Source: Chara braunii (taxonomy: Eukaryota; Streptophyta; Charophyceae; Charales; Characeae). From it: 26,321 nucleotides of DNA. The stretch lies in the NCBI GenBank assembly GCA_003427395.1, contig BFEA01000268.1:1306527-1332847 (forward strand), read 5' to 3'. This document shows positions 1 to 9,660 of the stretch, in pieces. Positions within the stretch are counted from its first letter, which is position 1. Every line of letters starts with the position of its first letter. The translations under genes and the position numbers were made by a program. A model generated the notes under the pieces. The model was not told where the DNA came from. It was given only the letters and a program-made list of their open reading frames with translations, and did no database searches.

Positions 1-459
<459 letters not shown>

Positions 460-489
460 GATTGTGTGTGGGTGTGTGTATGCGTGGGC

Positions 490-755
490 CAGTGTTTTGC
501 CACAGGCCCAATAGACCAAAATTTCAAAATATGAAAAAATAAATTTCATCTTCGTATTGTTTTTTTCGTTTTTTTTTTTTCATTCCAGTTAATGTCAGAA
601 AAAGTTATTAAAAATCATACGTGTGTAGAGCATTTTTTAATCTACACGCCCATATTTTTTTTGTTTTTTTTGGCCTATTTTTTGGCCCCGAAACAATTCT
701 CGAGGTTTCATGCCCGTGCTCGCCCGCAGGCGGTCGGCCGCCGCGGTCGAGAAGA
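490..755 (-). repeat. Dispersed hairpin-rich repeat, copy 1
   Basis: Two blocks recur in the same order and orientation at 13.8-14.25 kb. Block one (about 492-553) shares GTTTTGCCAC followed by GGCCCAA and AAATATGAA. Block two (about 641-740) shares TCTACACGCCCATAT, then GGCCTATTTTTNGGCCCCGAAA and a GGTTTC with GGCGGTC downstream. On the minus strand block two has consecutive short hairpins: CCTCGAG with TTCGGGG, then GGCC with GGCC around an A-run, then GTGTAGA with TCTACAC (about 626-648). The family is not one I recognise; it could be a SINE- or MITE-like element. It lies directly downstream of the truncated Ulp1-like exon. Confidence 0.6.
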
Positions 756-976
756 AGAAGACTAAGAAAGATATAGATGAAAAAAACGACGAAAAAAAAA
801 TAAAGGAAAAAAAGAAGAAGAAGAACAGGGAAATAAAAAAAACCAAGAACGAGGAGAAAATGAAAAAAGAAGAAGATGAAAAAAGATGCAAAACAAAAAA
901 AAAAAAAAAAAAAAAAAAAGATGAAGAAAACACTAAGGTAAAAACTAGAATCGGCTACAACGCAAGGAAAAGAATA
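756..976. repeat. Purine-rich low-complexity tract
   Basis: On the plus strand this stretch is almost entirely A and G, with GAA/AAG/AAA runs and a poly-A of about 25 at 895-919. It yields a lysine-rich frame on plus and a phenylalanine-rich frame on minus, neither of which looks like a gene. It separates the truncated Ulp1-like exon from the hairpin-rich repeat and may have arrived with that repeat. Confidence 0.7.
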
Positions 977-1730
977 GAAAATCTCAAGAACATGATCTCT
1001 CAAGTTCACGGAAAGGAGGATCCAGTGATCATTATCTTTGAGGACCGGAACTAAGATAATATCATATTGAATCAGATCCACGTTTTTAGCCCATCTTTCC
1101 ACCCCGCCGTGTCCTTGAAGTTGCAGTTTACTGAAGAAGAAAGAATTAAAGCTGAAGACTCGAAGGCGTGACGGGATGTCACATATCCGATATGCGGTCG
1201 TTCCCAATAGCGCCATGTAAAAGTTGACGACCTCATCATTCACCCTGCCGTCCGTAAGTGAGAGGGTTAGAATATCCTTCGCTGCAATACGCAACTGACC
1301 ATCGCCGAGGGTCGAGAGTACAGTGTCAGGTGGCACCAAGCCTAGTTCAATGTCGTCCAAAATCCGCAAGCTTTCAATCGCAGTCACTGTTGTTCCAGGT
1401 GTCGTGGCCCGCACTGGACAACATCGAGTTAAGGACAGGGGGGGAAGTGAGAAGCGGAACTCTAAGGTTTCTCCTTCATCGCACGATGAGTAGCTAAGTA
1501 TTTCTCATACATGGCCTGACCCCTAGTCACAAATCGTGGATATCTCCCTTTCTCTGGGGGCAGAAGGGAAAGACACTCCTCAATGGCAATGGCATGCTCC
1601 TTCTTTCCGATTTCGACATCAACCCCTGACGCCTTTAACATGTCCTTGTGTTTTGTCGTCAACCCCGGGACTGTCGGCAATATGTGTTCGGGATATTTAG
1701 AGGGTCTCCGTGTTCGAGACGACCCTACCC
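977..1730 (-). pseudogene. Ulp1/SENP-like cysteine protease domain (C48), 3'-truncated, two exons
   Basis: The minus-strand frame from 1413 down contains LTDGRVNDEVVNFYMALL, then VFSFNSFFFSKL, then VERWAKNVDLIQYDIILVPV and DNDHWILLSVNL. This is the usual order of a Ulp1-type SUMO/ubiquitin-like protease: the NDEVxNFYM helix, the FNxFFxxKL helix, RW, and the catalytic His in HW (codons near 1022-1036). After HVLEIF (about 977) the expected Asp of the YDS motif and the QxxxxDCG cysteine segment are absent, replaced by pyrimidine-rich sequence. The product would therefore be inactive. A preceding exon (1730-1485, KYPEHILPTVPGL...AMYEKYLATH) joins in frame if a 71-bp intron is removed: donor GT at 1484-1483, acceptor TTGTCCAG ending at 1414. 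Its own acceptor is TGTTGTACAG, ending at 1731. It probably forms the C-terminus of the gene read from 8.2 kb, which is inference. Confidence 0.75.
1414..1484 (-). other. Probable short intron inside the Ulp1-like gene
   Basis: On the minus strand it begins GTGCGATG and ends in a pyrimidine-rich stretch (CTTCCCCCCCTGTCC) followed by TTGTCCAG. Removing it restores one reading frame across the two coding segments (ATH joined to RATTPG). Without splicing the upstream frame stops at 1462. A small deletion or frameshift could give a similar picture. Confidence 0.5.
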
Positions 1731-2520
1731 CTGTACAACAGACGAAAGACAAAACGGAAAATGAATACACGTTTCCGAAGAAGAACCCCATGAAAGGACA
1801 ATAAAAGAACCACGAAATCTAAAAGACGCAGGACCTATGCAATTACAGAACCCCGTCATGCCATGAGAGTGCGAAAGAGAGAACTTCCGCATTAGCCACG
1901 CTGCAAAACATAACGAGCAGTGCACTCGAGCTCGACACCCTCGCCCTTCAAAAGGGAAAAGCACATCAAGTCACAAAAGCGAAAGCCAAACATCTCTGTA
2001 GTCCAGATCCCGGCGGACTTTTCTGACCCAGGGAGATGACCCAACCCCTGGACAGCCATGAGAGAGATAGAGCATACTTACGCGCAAGCCCCACTGCAAA
2101 ACAAAAGGAGCAGTGCGTTCGACCTCGACACCCCCGCCCTTCTGAAGGAAAAACCTCAACAAGCCACAAACGCGGAGGCCAAACATTTATGAAGTCAGGA
2201 TCCCGGCGGACTTTTCCCAATCGAGGCACAAAAAGAGTAACCGCATTACGCAGCGGCCTTGCCAGTGCGGATCCCGACGGACTAAAACCACCACTCATTC
2301 CGAAAAAGAAACACCATCCTTCCATCATGTGATGGAACGCTTCAACAAAAACACACATGTACTTCACACAGTGACCTGGCCGACTCACAGGATGGTCATT
2401 CACATGTACTTGGAAGTTTGAAGGAGTGGTGGTTGTAGCATGCCGGCATCAGGAACTCCCTGCATTGACAGACACTGCGGTCACTGGTGCACAGACAGAG
2501 TGGTGTTTGTCACTGCTTAC
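1731..2520 (-). other. Probable intron between the acidic region and the Ulp1-like exons
   Basis: A strong donor context on the minus strand (CAGCTG then GTAAGCAGTG, donor at 2520-2519) and a good acceptor (TTTCGTCTGTTGTACAG, ending at 1731) bracket about 790 bp with no convincing coding sequence. The interior holds a two-copy tandem duplication and copies of the dispersed palindrome. The 949-codon frame hits a TAA at 2544-2546, 23 bases before this donor, so either a frameshift lies there or the gene ends at 2544. Inference. Confidence 0.4.
1857..2232. repeat. Two-copy tandem duplication, period about 195-203 bp
   Basis: Matching landmarks recur in order: CCATGAGAG (1861 and 2056), CTGCAAAACA, GAGCAGTGC, TCGACACC (about 1932 and 2125), GCCAAACAT and GATCCCGGCGGACTTTT (2006 and 2209). 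Spacing is 193-203 bp. Each unit ends with a copy of the dispersed palindrome. Confidence 0.75.
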
Positions 2521-3381
2521 CAGCTGGTTTGTCTCTCCGCTCCTTAATCGGCGAAGTTGGCGGGGGGCAAGGCCAGCACGTCGAGAGCTCGAGTGCCAGC
2601 GACAGTGTTTTTCGAGGATGTGACGTCTTGTCGCCCCCCGATCTCGCCTTCTCCTCCGCTGGCGATGGTCGGCGGCAGCATCGGAGAGTTCGTCGGCGAC
2701 AAAGCCACGACAGATCCCCCGGAAGGTTTGACGTCGAGAGGGTCGTCGACACCAGGCATAGAGGACGGCTGCGCGGATATGTGGTGGTCGATAACTTCTT
2801 TGATGTCAAAACGCACACTCGGTTTATTCAGGCTGACTGCAACACTAGCGTCGTTGAACCGTTGTTGGAGATCGACGGCAGACGTCATTGCTTCGACCTC
2901 ATAGTCATCACGTTCTGCCGAAAGGCTTGTGACCACCTGTGTCTCCATACCCAGTGTCGTGTCATCGTCGTCGTCGTCTTCCTCGCAATGTTCTCCGTAC
3001 AGCTGCCCGAATCCGTCACACGACTCCCCAAATCTGTCATCGTCGTCGCCGAACGTCCGTTCGTCGTCTCCAGTATCGAGTTCGCCTTTTTCCCCGTCAT
3101 TCCCTCCTAGCAACCCAGCCAACTCCGTTTCTTCCCCTTCCTCTCCTTCCTTCCCTTTATCCTCTTCTTCCTCCCCTTCATCCCCTCCTTCCTCCAATTC
3201 CTCCCTTGTGTCACCTTCCTCCCCTTCCTTCTCTTTGTCCATCACCCTGCCTTCTTCCCGTGCATGCAATCCAGCCACTTCGCCCAAACCCGTGTCGAAT
3301 TCCGACGAATGCCCTTCCCGCTCGCCGCACGCAACCCCTCCCGCCGGCACGATAATCCTTGGTTGGCCCCCCTTGCCAGAA

Positions 3382-3405
3382 GAAGTTCGGATCCCGGCGA
3401 ACTTC
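3382..3405. repeat. Dispersed palindrome inside coding frame (copy a)
   Basis: An exact member of the 22-bp family: arms GAAGTTCG and CGAACTTC around a GATCCCGG core. In the minus-strand frame it reads KFAGIRTS, inserted in a Gly/Arg-rich stretch without breaking the frame. Confidence 0.85.
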
Positions 3406-3591
3406 GTCGTCTCTCTGTCGCCGGGCCCTCCACACGTACCCTCTCGCTCCGACCGAAGAAGTTGGCGGTCCCCCGCAGGCGGCGCAGTCCCGTCCCTCAC
3501 CGCACCGCTGTCCATTTTGGGATCACGACTCGCCACCCCCGCTCCTGACAAGCTCTGCGCGTTCGTCCTCTTCATCCGCTCTGCAAGCATT

Positions 3592-3614
3592 GAAGTTCGG
3601 ATCCCGGCGGACTT
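3592..3614. repeat. Dispersed palindrome inside coding frame (copy b)
   Basis: A second in-frame copy (GAAGTTCGGATCCCGGCGG then ACTT). On the minus strand it reads FKSAGIRTS in the same frame as copy a, about 210 bp away. Confidence 0.85.
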
Positions 3615-5417
3615 GAACGTTTCGCCCGAGCCGGCACGGAGAGCAACCAAGGCCGCCATCACCGAGCTGGCGGATGAAGTGGGCACTTCCGCTGACTGTG
3701 CCGAGCTTGCCGGACCGGGACCGGTAGACTGCTGACGCCCGAAGGCCTCCCCTACCACCCCGCCGCTGCCTTCCACTGTCGTGGTGTCGCCCTGAGACCC
3801 GCCCTCCGAACCAGGCGGGACTCCTTTGCCGCCACCAGCCTCGTCGCCCTCGTTCTCCCCACCGTCCGGTCCCCGGGACCCTGTACTTACATGGTTCCCA
3901 CTGGGAGGGGGGATTTTCCAGTCCACCCTTCCCTTCGAGGGGCTCGTATCGAGGTCGTAGTAGTCCTCCGTCAGCTCCAACCAGCACTTGTCCTGAAGTT
4001 CGGCGAACAATCGCCCGACTGTGGAAATGACGGACACGTCTTCGGGTGCGAAAGAGTCATTCTCGGCCCTCACTTTCTGGAGGACCGCAATTCTAGCGAC
4101 GTCAAGGAAGTCAGACTTGGACCCACGAGGGAGGGGCACCCATCCTCCGTCCGGGACAGCGACGGCCACGATCCACTCACCCTTTTGGATCGCCGGCTGG
4201 ATGACTCCTGCATGCCAAATCATGTCATGGCCCCAGTCCGCCTCCGTGGAACGACTTTGAGGCTCAGGCAGGAAGTGAATGTTGGCATCCTTCCAAGACA
4301 GTTGATCGGCCGGAATGTCAGACCCGGGACGCAGTGAGCGATGGCTGGAGGCCAGAGCTTGCATTCTCTGCAGCAACTTCATCAGGGTAGTGCCAGGCGC
4401 CGCTTTCGCCATCGGTGAGACGAAGGATGTCGGGCTTGTTGACGAACCTGCGAAGGACGACCCTGTTGTGTGCTGCCCGGGATGCGGGTCGTACTGTAGG
4501 TCGAGGCTTTCAGTGTCGCTGCCCTCCTTGTTCGCGGTCGCGTCGAACTCGATGCCGGTGGTCTCCTCGTCTTCCGTGGAGATCAAGGAGGAGTAACTGC
4601 GGAACGACAACTCCTCCTCTGACTCCACGAAGTACAGGGACTGCAACCTCTCGAGGAAGGTCTTTGCGTTCATGCGGGAGGCGTCGTGGTAGTTGTCGAG
4701 CAGCGTGAACATGTGATCCTTGCGGCGCACGTACTCGGCGTCAGTGTCTCTCTTGGGCCGCGTTTGCAGGAACAAGAAGTCGTATATCTTGTTCCGCTTC
4801 CTCGCACTCAACTTGAACCACATGTCCGTCTTGTTGTTCCACGCGCGAGGGCGAGACTCGTTGACGACCATGAACTCGCAAATATGGGCACCGGAATTGA
4901 CCTCGCTTTTGACGAGATCAATTGTAAATTGCAAGAGCTCGAAGTTCCCTTCCATTGCAATGACGTGCCGTCCTGCCTTCAGCAGTTCCCACACGGATCG
5001 CGTGTGTGGCTTCCCGAGGAAGCATACACCCTCCCCCTTCTTGGTGACGGACTCGAGAAGATTAACGAATTTCGCGGGGTTGCATTCCATGTCCCCGTAC
5101 ACACTGCCCCGACGCGTAGGCGAGACATGCGACCAATCGCAAGGGTTGAACGGGATGTCGGACACATCCGTTTGCGTAACCTTCTGTGGCAGCCGCACTG
5201 CAGCAGCGGTGGCAGGCGGCAGTTTCCCCTCGTAGACGATGGACGTGTTAGCGCGCAAATCATCGCCTTTGAAGAGTATGTACATCCGGTCGTCTTCCGT
5301 GTACAAATTATTCCCGATGGGGAAACTTTTCTTTTGTTGACTCTTCCTCACCCACTTCCCTGCCAGCATCTTCACGAAAGAAAGGTGGTTCATGCTGGCC
5401 AGAAACGAGAGGTTTTG

Positions 5418-5420
5418 TTA
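5418..5420 (-). other. In-frame nonsense codon (TAA) in the methyltransferase-like frame
   Basis: The frame reads VVFVPR, stop, QNLSFLASMNHL with no frame change. A CAA to TAA change is the simplest origin. The downstream ATG at 5393 is therefore more likely an internal Met than the true start. Confidence 0.75.
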
Positions 5421-5929
5421 CCGCGGGACGAAAACGACGAGCGTCCAATGTGACGGACACCACATCTGAAGTTGGGAATCCAGAGTGTCGAACGCTTGCC
5501 GTTTCCACATCTTCAGGTCCACCGGTTCGCAGAGATCGAGAACGAACGTGTGACTCTTTGTGGCAACCACCGCCTCCTTCACCTCCGCACACCTTATGTC
5601 TGCCTCCAAGGGGTCGTTGCCGAATGGCGCGATGGATGTAACGTCGCCCGTGTCTTTCCATTTTATGTGCACAATTCCTTCGGCAAGCGCGATCTCTTGA
5701 CTCTTCAGTCTACTGCCAGTCAAAACGGACAGGACCTTATTCCTCCAGTCGACGGACAGCTTCTTGTGACCGGCCAACTTCTCCGTCGCCTCGATGGATT
5801 GGTCGTCGTCGCAGCCCATGTAAGGCGGGTAGTCCTTGAACAACGAGGAGTCAGCCACGTATTTCCTGCTCCCGTCCCACAACTCTGCATCCAAACCACG
5901 ACTCTCAAACTGTTTGACCTTGTTTTCAG

Positions 5930-6829
5930 GAACGGGCACCTTTGGCTCCAATCCGCGTTCGCCCTCTTCTCGTGCTTGAACAGGTAGTAGTTCCATAGAC
6001 GCACCAGCACCCGTTCGCACTTCAGCAAATGAACCATGTCCTGGACGCTGAGCTTCCCGAGCTTCGCCAACGCCGCGGAGCCGGCCTGGACCCAAACCAC
6101 CTCGCAAGCGAGAACCTTCTTCAGGACGCGGCACTTCTCGTTGTCGGTCAGCGACTTCATCGCTTTCGAACAATGTGCGCCTGGCTCAGGCACTTGGACG
6201 AACCAATCGCCCTCCTCTTTCTCCTTTTTGCCTTTCTTTGTCGGCGGGTCCACAGGGACGTTGTACACGACCTCTTTCCTGCCCGATTTGTCGTTCTCGA
6301 CATAGGCAACCCCGGGCTTCACATTTTTGACCTTCTTCTTCCGCATGATCCACTTTGCGCCATCGTGGCCGAGCAATCTACCGGTCTCCCATTTATCGAA
6401 AAAGTCGACGGCCAGTTTCCATACGTTCTCCCCTGCCATCGCCAGCGGGAAATAGGAACGCAGGGCAGCGCCTTTCTTCCTGATGGCGTCGTCGCCCTTC
6501 TGATCTGCCAGCGTTCACAAGTTGTTGTGCGGCGTCATATTGAGCGCGACTTCGCAGAATTCACGCCACTTTCGGACCTGAGCCTGTTTTCCGCTGGGGT
6601 TTCCCATAACAGCACACGGACACCCGTCGCGCTTCCACTGCCACCTAATGTCTTTCATTGACAGCTTCAGCTGTCTCAGGGGCGCCTTCAGGTCCTTCTT
6701 GTTGTCCTGGGAACTGACAAGGAAGTACGCTTCGAAGTCGTCGTTTGAAAAGTAGAGCATTAGTGCAGGCCATCGCTCGAAATTGTATTTCCTGGCCACC
6801 TCGCTGCAGCCGCGTTGTGCTTCCCACAC
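5930..6829 (-). pseudogene. Middle segment of the ParB/methyltransferase-like gene
   Basis: The frame reads KYNFERWPALMLYFSNDDFEAYFLVSSQDNKKD, which completes the ParB-like domain. It continues through LSMKDIRWQWKRDGCPCAVMG, NMTPHNNL, a TGA at 6515-6517, and on in the same frame through KGDDAIRKKGAALRSYFPLAMAGENVWKLAVDFFDKWE to about 5940. There the coding signal moves to another frame (VPVPENKVKQFESRGLDAELWDG), which implies a one-base indel near 5930-5950. The stretch following the ParB-like part is rich in Lys/Trp and matches nothing I know. It links the ParB-like and methyltransferase-like domains. Confidence 0.65.
6515..6517 (-). other. In-frame nonsense codon (TGA)
   Basis: Codons on both sides are in the same frame (MTPHNNL, stop, TLADQKGDDAIRKK). 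TGG to TGA is the likely change, marking this copy as a pseudogene unless the codon is read through. Confidence 0.75.
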
Positions 6830-7929
6830 ACCGCGTAGTAGTAGTATTGCCCCGCCAGCTCATCCCTCCATTCCTCCGGCCTCAGACGTTCTGCCTTGGT
6901 CCCCGGAGTCGGTTTATCAAGCCCCAGCGGTACCAGCTTCAGGGTAGGCAAATCGTAAGACTGCGCTTTGTTTTCGAATGCCAACTGCATCGCTTCTTTG
7001 ATCCCTTCCACGAGCACGGGATCCAGGAACCGCTGGTTGTACAGGTCCTCCCACTCTCCGAGGTCGACGACCTGCGCAAGGTTAATCTCGAACTCCCTCT
7101 TTGTCCGAACGGCGTCTTTGTACTCGAGGAAGTACCCGGTGTCGACGTCGATTGGAGGCCTTTCCGTCGGTGGAGAAGACGTTCCAGACGCAGGCTGCTT
7201 CTGTCTCGAAGCCGGCTGTTTGGCAACCTGCCGGCCTTCCTCCCCCTCGGCTCCCTTTCGTTTCTCTCCCGCAGTCCTGGGGGCCTTGCTCTTCAGCTTC
7301 TTCGCAGAACCAATGAACTCGTCTGTGCGATCCCCCCTCCTCTTTTGCGGAGTGCCTTGCATGCCCAGGCCGCCCACGGTCACCTCATCCACACTCTGGC
7401 CCTCACTCGCCTCCAAGTCGACCTCCGAAGAGGCTGCCACCTTTCCTGTAGGTTCCGCACTCTCCCGGTGAATTGGATCGCCAATGTCGACCCCTGGAAT
7501 AGACAACACAGACCGCCGCCTGTCGCTCAATGGCGCAGTAGGCCTCTTGTCCTCGCTGTCATCGAACTGTCCCCGACTCTTGCCACGGTGCAGCTGAGTA
7601 GCCGGACCAGAACCCAGATCACCGCCCTCCGCCGCCGCCCCGCTTGACTCGCAACCGCCGCACGGCCTGAACGGCAACGAGAGCTCCAGGGAGGGGACGG
7701 CGTCGCAGGGGACGTCGAGAACGATGTTCTTGTCCTCCAGCTTGTCGAAAAACTCGCGAGCCAAAACAAAACAACCCACGAGAATGAGTTCTCTGTAGAA
7801 CAGGGTGTCCACAGCACCCGCTCCGAACCCCTCACACAATTCGAGGTCCAGCAACACCCCTTTCGAATTAGCAACAACGTTGCCTTTGGAGCCATAAACT
7901 TTTCCATACGGAAATGTTGCCGGCCCCCC
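6760..7929 (-). pseudogene. N-terminal region with ParB-like domain
   Basis: The minus-strand frame from about 7920 reads ATFPYGKVYGSKGNVV and LLDLELCEGFGAGAVDTLFYRELILVGCFVLAREFFDKLEDKNIVLDVPCD. A hydrophilic Lys/Pro-rich linker follows (about 7650-7150). Then come INLAQVVDLGEWEDLYNQRF, DPVLVEGIKEAM, LPTLKLVPLGL and YYYYAVCGKHNAAAA (GKHN at 6825-6802). With VARKYNFERWPALMLYFSN in the next frame this gives the ParB/Spo0J-type order: NxR, a helix, a PxxV-like strand, GEHR-like GKHN followed by an Ala-rich helix, a strand, and a final Asn (QDN, near 6703). The frame breaks at about 6800 by a one-base indel. GKHN replaces the classical GEHR, so nucleotide-binding function is uncertain. ParB domains fused to N4/N6 methylases occur in prokaryotic mobile elements, which supports the call. 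Confidence 0.55.
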
Positions 7930-8195
7930 TTCGCGTCCTCCAACCCCAAGACGGCCCCAAGCACTCGACGCCTTCTGCCGTCATCGACGAAGATGACAGG
8001 ACCACATGGCTGCGCAGTGGGGTTGGAAGCGTCTCCGCAACACCAGTCGATGAACCATTTCGACTTCGAATAGTTTGACCACCCTTTCGTGGCAGTAGAG
8101 GACCTCCTCATGGAATCTTTTCCGGATGTCTTCCCGGAGGTCCCCGTTGGCTCCACCTCGCCCTTTGAAGAAGACATGCTGTCTGCGAACGACAA
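7930..8195 (-). pseudogene. Possible N-terminal segment of the ParB/methyltransferase-like gene
   Basis: The frame includes SSSKGEVEPTGTSGKTSGKD, WSNYSKSKWFIDWCCGD, GPVIFVDDGRRRRVLGAVLGLEDAKGG (about 8195-7930). It then appears to continue in another frame (ATFPYGKVYGSKG), implying an indel or splice near 7930. The protein has no family I recognise. The real start is not clear; an ATG may lie upstream among the palindromic repeats. Confidence 0.4.
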
Positions 8196-8329
8196 CCCAA
8201 ATCACACCACGCACCATGCAGTCAACGTTTGGGAAAACACATCAGGAACAGAACAGTCGGCGGCACATGGCAACGCAGGCTCTTGCGCAGCAAAATCCGC
8301 ACGCAAAGACAACTCGGAACCCAACTTCG

Positions 8330-9660
8330 GAACGACTAGAATGGGTAGTTCGCCGGGATCCGAATTTCAAAAGTGCACGAGGCGGAGGGGCAGAGTGTCG
8401 GGGATCAAGCGCTGTTCATGCGGGAGACGGCACACCGGAAGAATGAAGACAGACCAACGCATAGGGAAAATCGAGAAGTTCGTCGGGATCCGAACCAAAG
8501 GACTTCCGGTCATGTTCGAAGCTCGTGTTGGACGGTGCAGTGTCCTCCGCCCAGCACACGGAACCCGGACAGACTAGCACGCGAAGTCCGCCCGGGTCCA
8601 GACTAAAAGACGGTGCGAAAGAAAGAGAGAAACAGCCAGCCCATGCAGTCGGCGTTCTTGAACCGTTCTCGAGCGAACACACTCCGCAAATTCATTTGAT
8701 CAAAACCAGAAGTCGGAAACGGACTCTCCCCGTCGCCGGGCGGGTTGTGCGAACCAGCGAACGGGCATGTCCGAAGACAAGCCAACGCACCTCCCGAATC
8801 GTGAAGTTCGCCGGGATCCGAACTTAAGGATGATGCGACAAGCAGAGACGGCGTCAGAGGCACACGATCCGTGGACAAAAAACGACCTGGGAATGGCACA
8901 CAAACATAAGAGGCCGATTGAGAAGGATTAGTTCGCCGAAATCCGAACTTGTTCTGATATGCGCAGCAACCTTGACAACATTGTACGAGTCCCTGGTGGG
9001 GCAGAACGGAATGTGTGGAGCAGGGAGGACAGAAACTGTTGTCGCAATCCACTGGGGATCAGGAAGACCAGTGTGTGTCCAATAGACAGGCGTTACAGGA
9101 AGTTCGTCGAGATCCGAACTTAAGGATGCTTCGAGAAAGACACACAGAGAGAAATACCGGATCACGTATGAGGTCAGACGCAAGAGGTGGTCCGAGCAAG
9201 GTGTTAGAGGGAGAACTTCAGAATTGTTCGGCCGGCGTCGAACTCTGCGACTGGGATCCCTAAGAGTGCTTTCGGCATTTCTCAACCACAATGATCGACT
9301 GTTTGGCACATGTCGATGGTGGACGGCCGGCAACCGAACACGGACAGGGCACACTGCACTTGGGTTGGCGGCGGTCTCAGATCGCGAACGTGCACAGGCA
9401 GAACTGGTCGCAAATCTTTTATGAACGCCGCGCCCAGCTTGATTTTGGTCTCCGGCAAGCACTTGTAGCTCGAAGGTCAGTCGAACGGGTCTGCGACCTC
9501 AAGCAAGACCCTGCCTGTGGGCCCCGCTGGTTCGTGCGGCCCGCCTGACGCCAACAGTACCGAAACCAAATCAACGCACACCCCAAAACGCGAAGTTCGC
9601 CGGGATCCGAACTTCGTCGGGGTGCGACAGTGAAGGAGATGGCGTCAGAGATAGACCTCC
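8330..9660. repeat. Cluster of dispersed 22-bp palindromes with shared flanks
   Basis: Copies of arms AAGTTCG and CGAACTT around CCGGGATC occur near 8347, 8474, 8586, 8803, 8928, 9098, 9592 and, degenerate, near 9228. Flanks are also shared: CAACGCAC with CGAA before the palindrome, then TGCGACA and GGCGTCAGAG after it (compare 8787-8872 with 9573-9648). The units look like old, irregularly spaced tandem or dispersed copies about 90-200 bp long. I see no convincing gene here; frames crossing it mainly spell KFGSRRTS, EVRRDPN or SSDPGEL. Confidence 0.8.

Larger units (their letters stand above)
2544..5945 (-). pseudogene. DNA N4/N6-methyltransferase-like domain plus acidic C-terminal region
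   Basis: One minus-strand frame runs from about 5945 to the TAA at 2544-2546, broken only by a TAA at 5418-5420. The N-terminal part contains HTFVLDLCEPVDLKMW and HWTLVVFVP, the position of motif IV (DPPY/W) and the following strand. At 5099-4899 lie GDMECNPAKFVNLLE, KKGEGVCFLGKPHTRSVWE and AGRHVIAMEGN. These match the order KPxxLL..., GDxVLDPFxGSGTT..., GRxxIGIE of permuted (beta-type) N4/N6 DNA methyltransferases. Motif IV reads LCEP and motif I reads FLGKPHTRS, so the catalytic and SAM-binding residues are not canonical and activity is doubtful. After about residue 270 (counting from the Met at 5393) the frame is Ser/Gly/Glu-rich, with a long Glu/Asp tract (about 3240-2960). Two copies of the dispersed palindrome lie in frame. 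No database search was possible. Confidence 0.6.

Noticed and set aside
637-1054. Lysine-rich plus frame and phenylalanine-rich minus frame
   Set aside because: They follow purine-rich and pyrimidine-rich low-complexity DNA. Only the minus frame above about 977 carries Ulp1-like motifs.
2487-5453. Long plus-strand frames opposite the methyltransferase-like region (for example 2929-3735 and 4686-5453)
   Set aside because: They are antisense shadows: Ser/Pro-rich opposite the acidic tract and lacking domain patterns, while the minus strand has coherent motifs.
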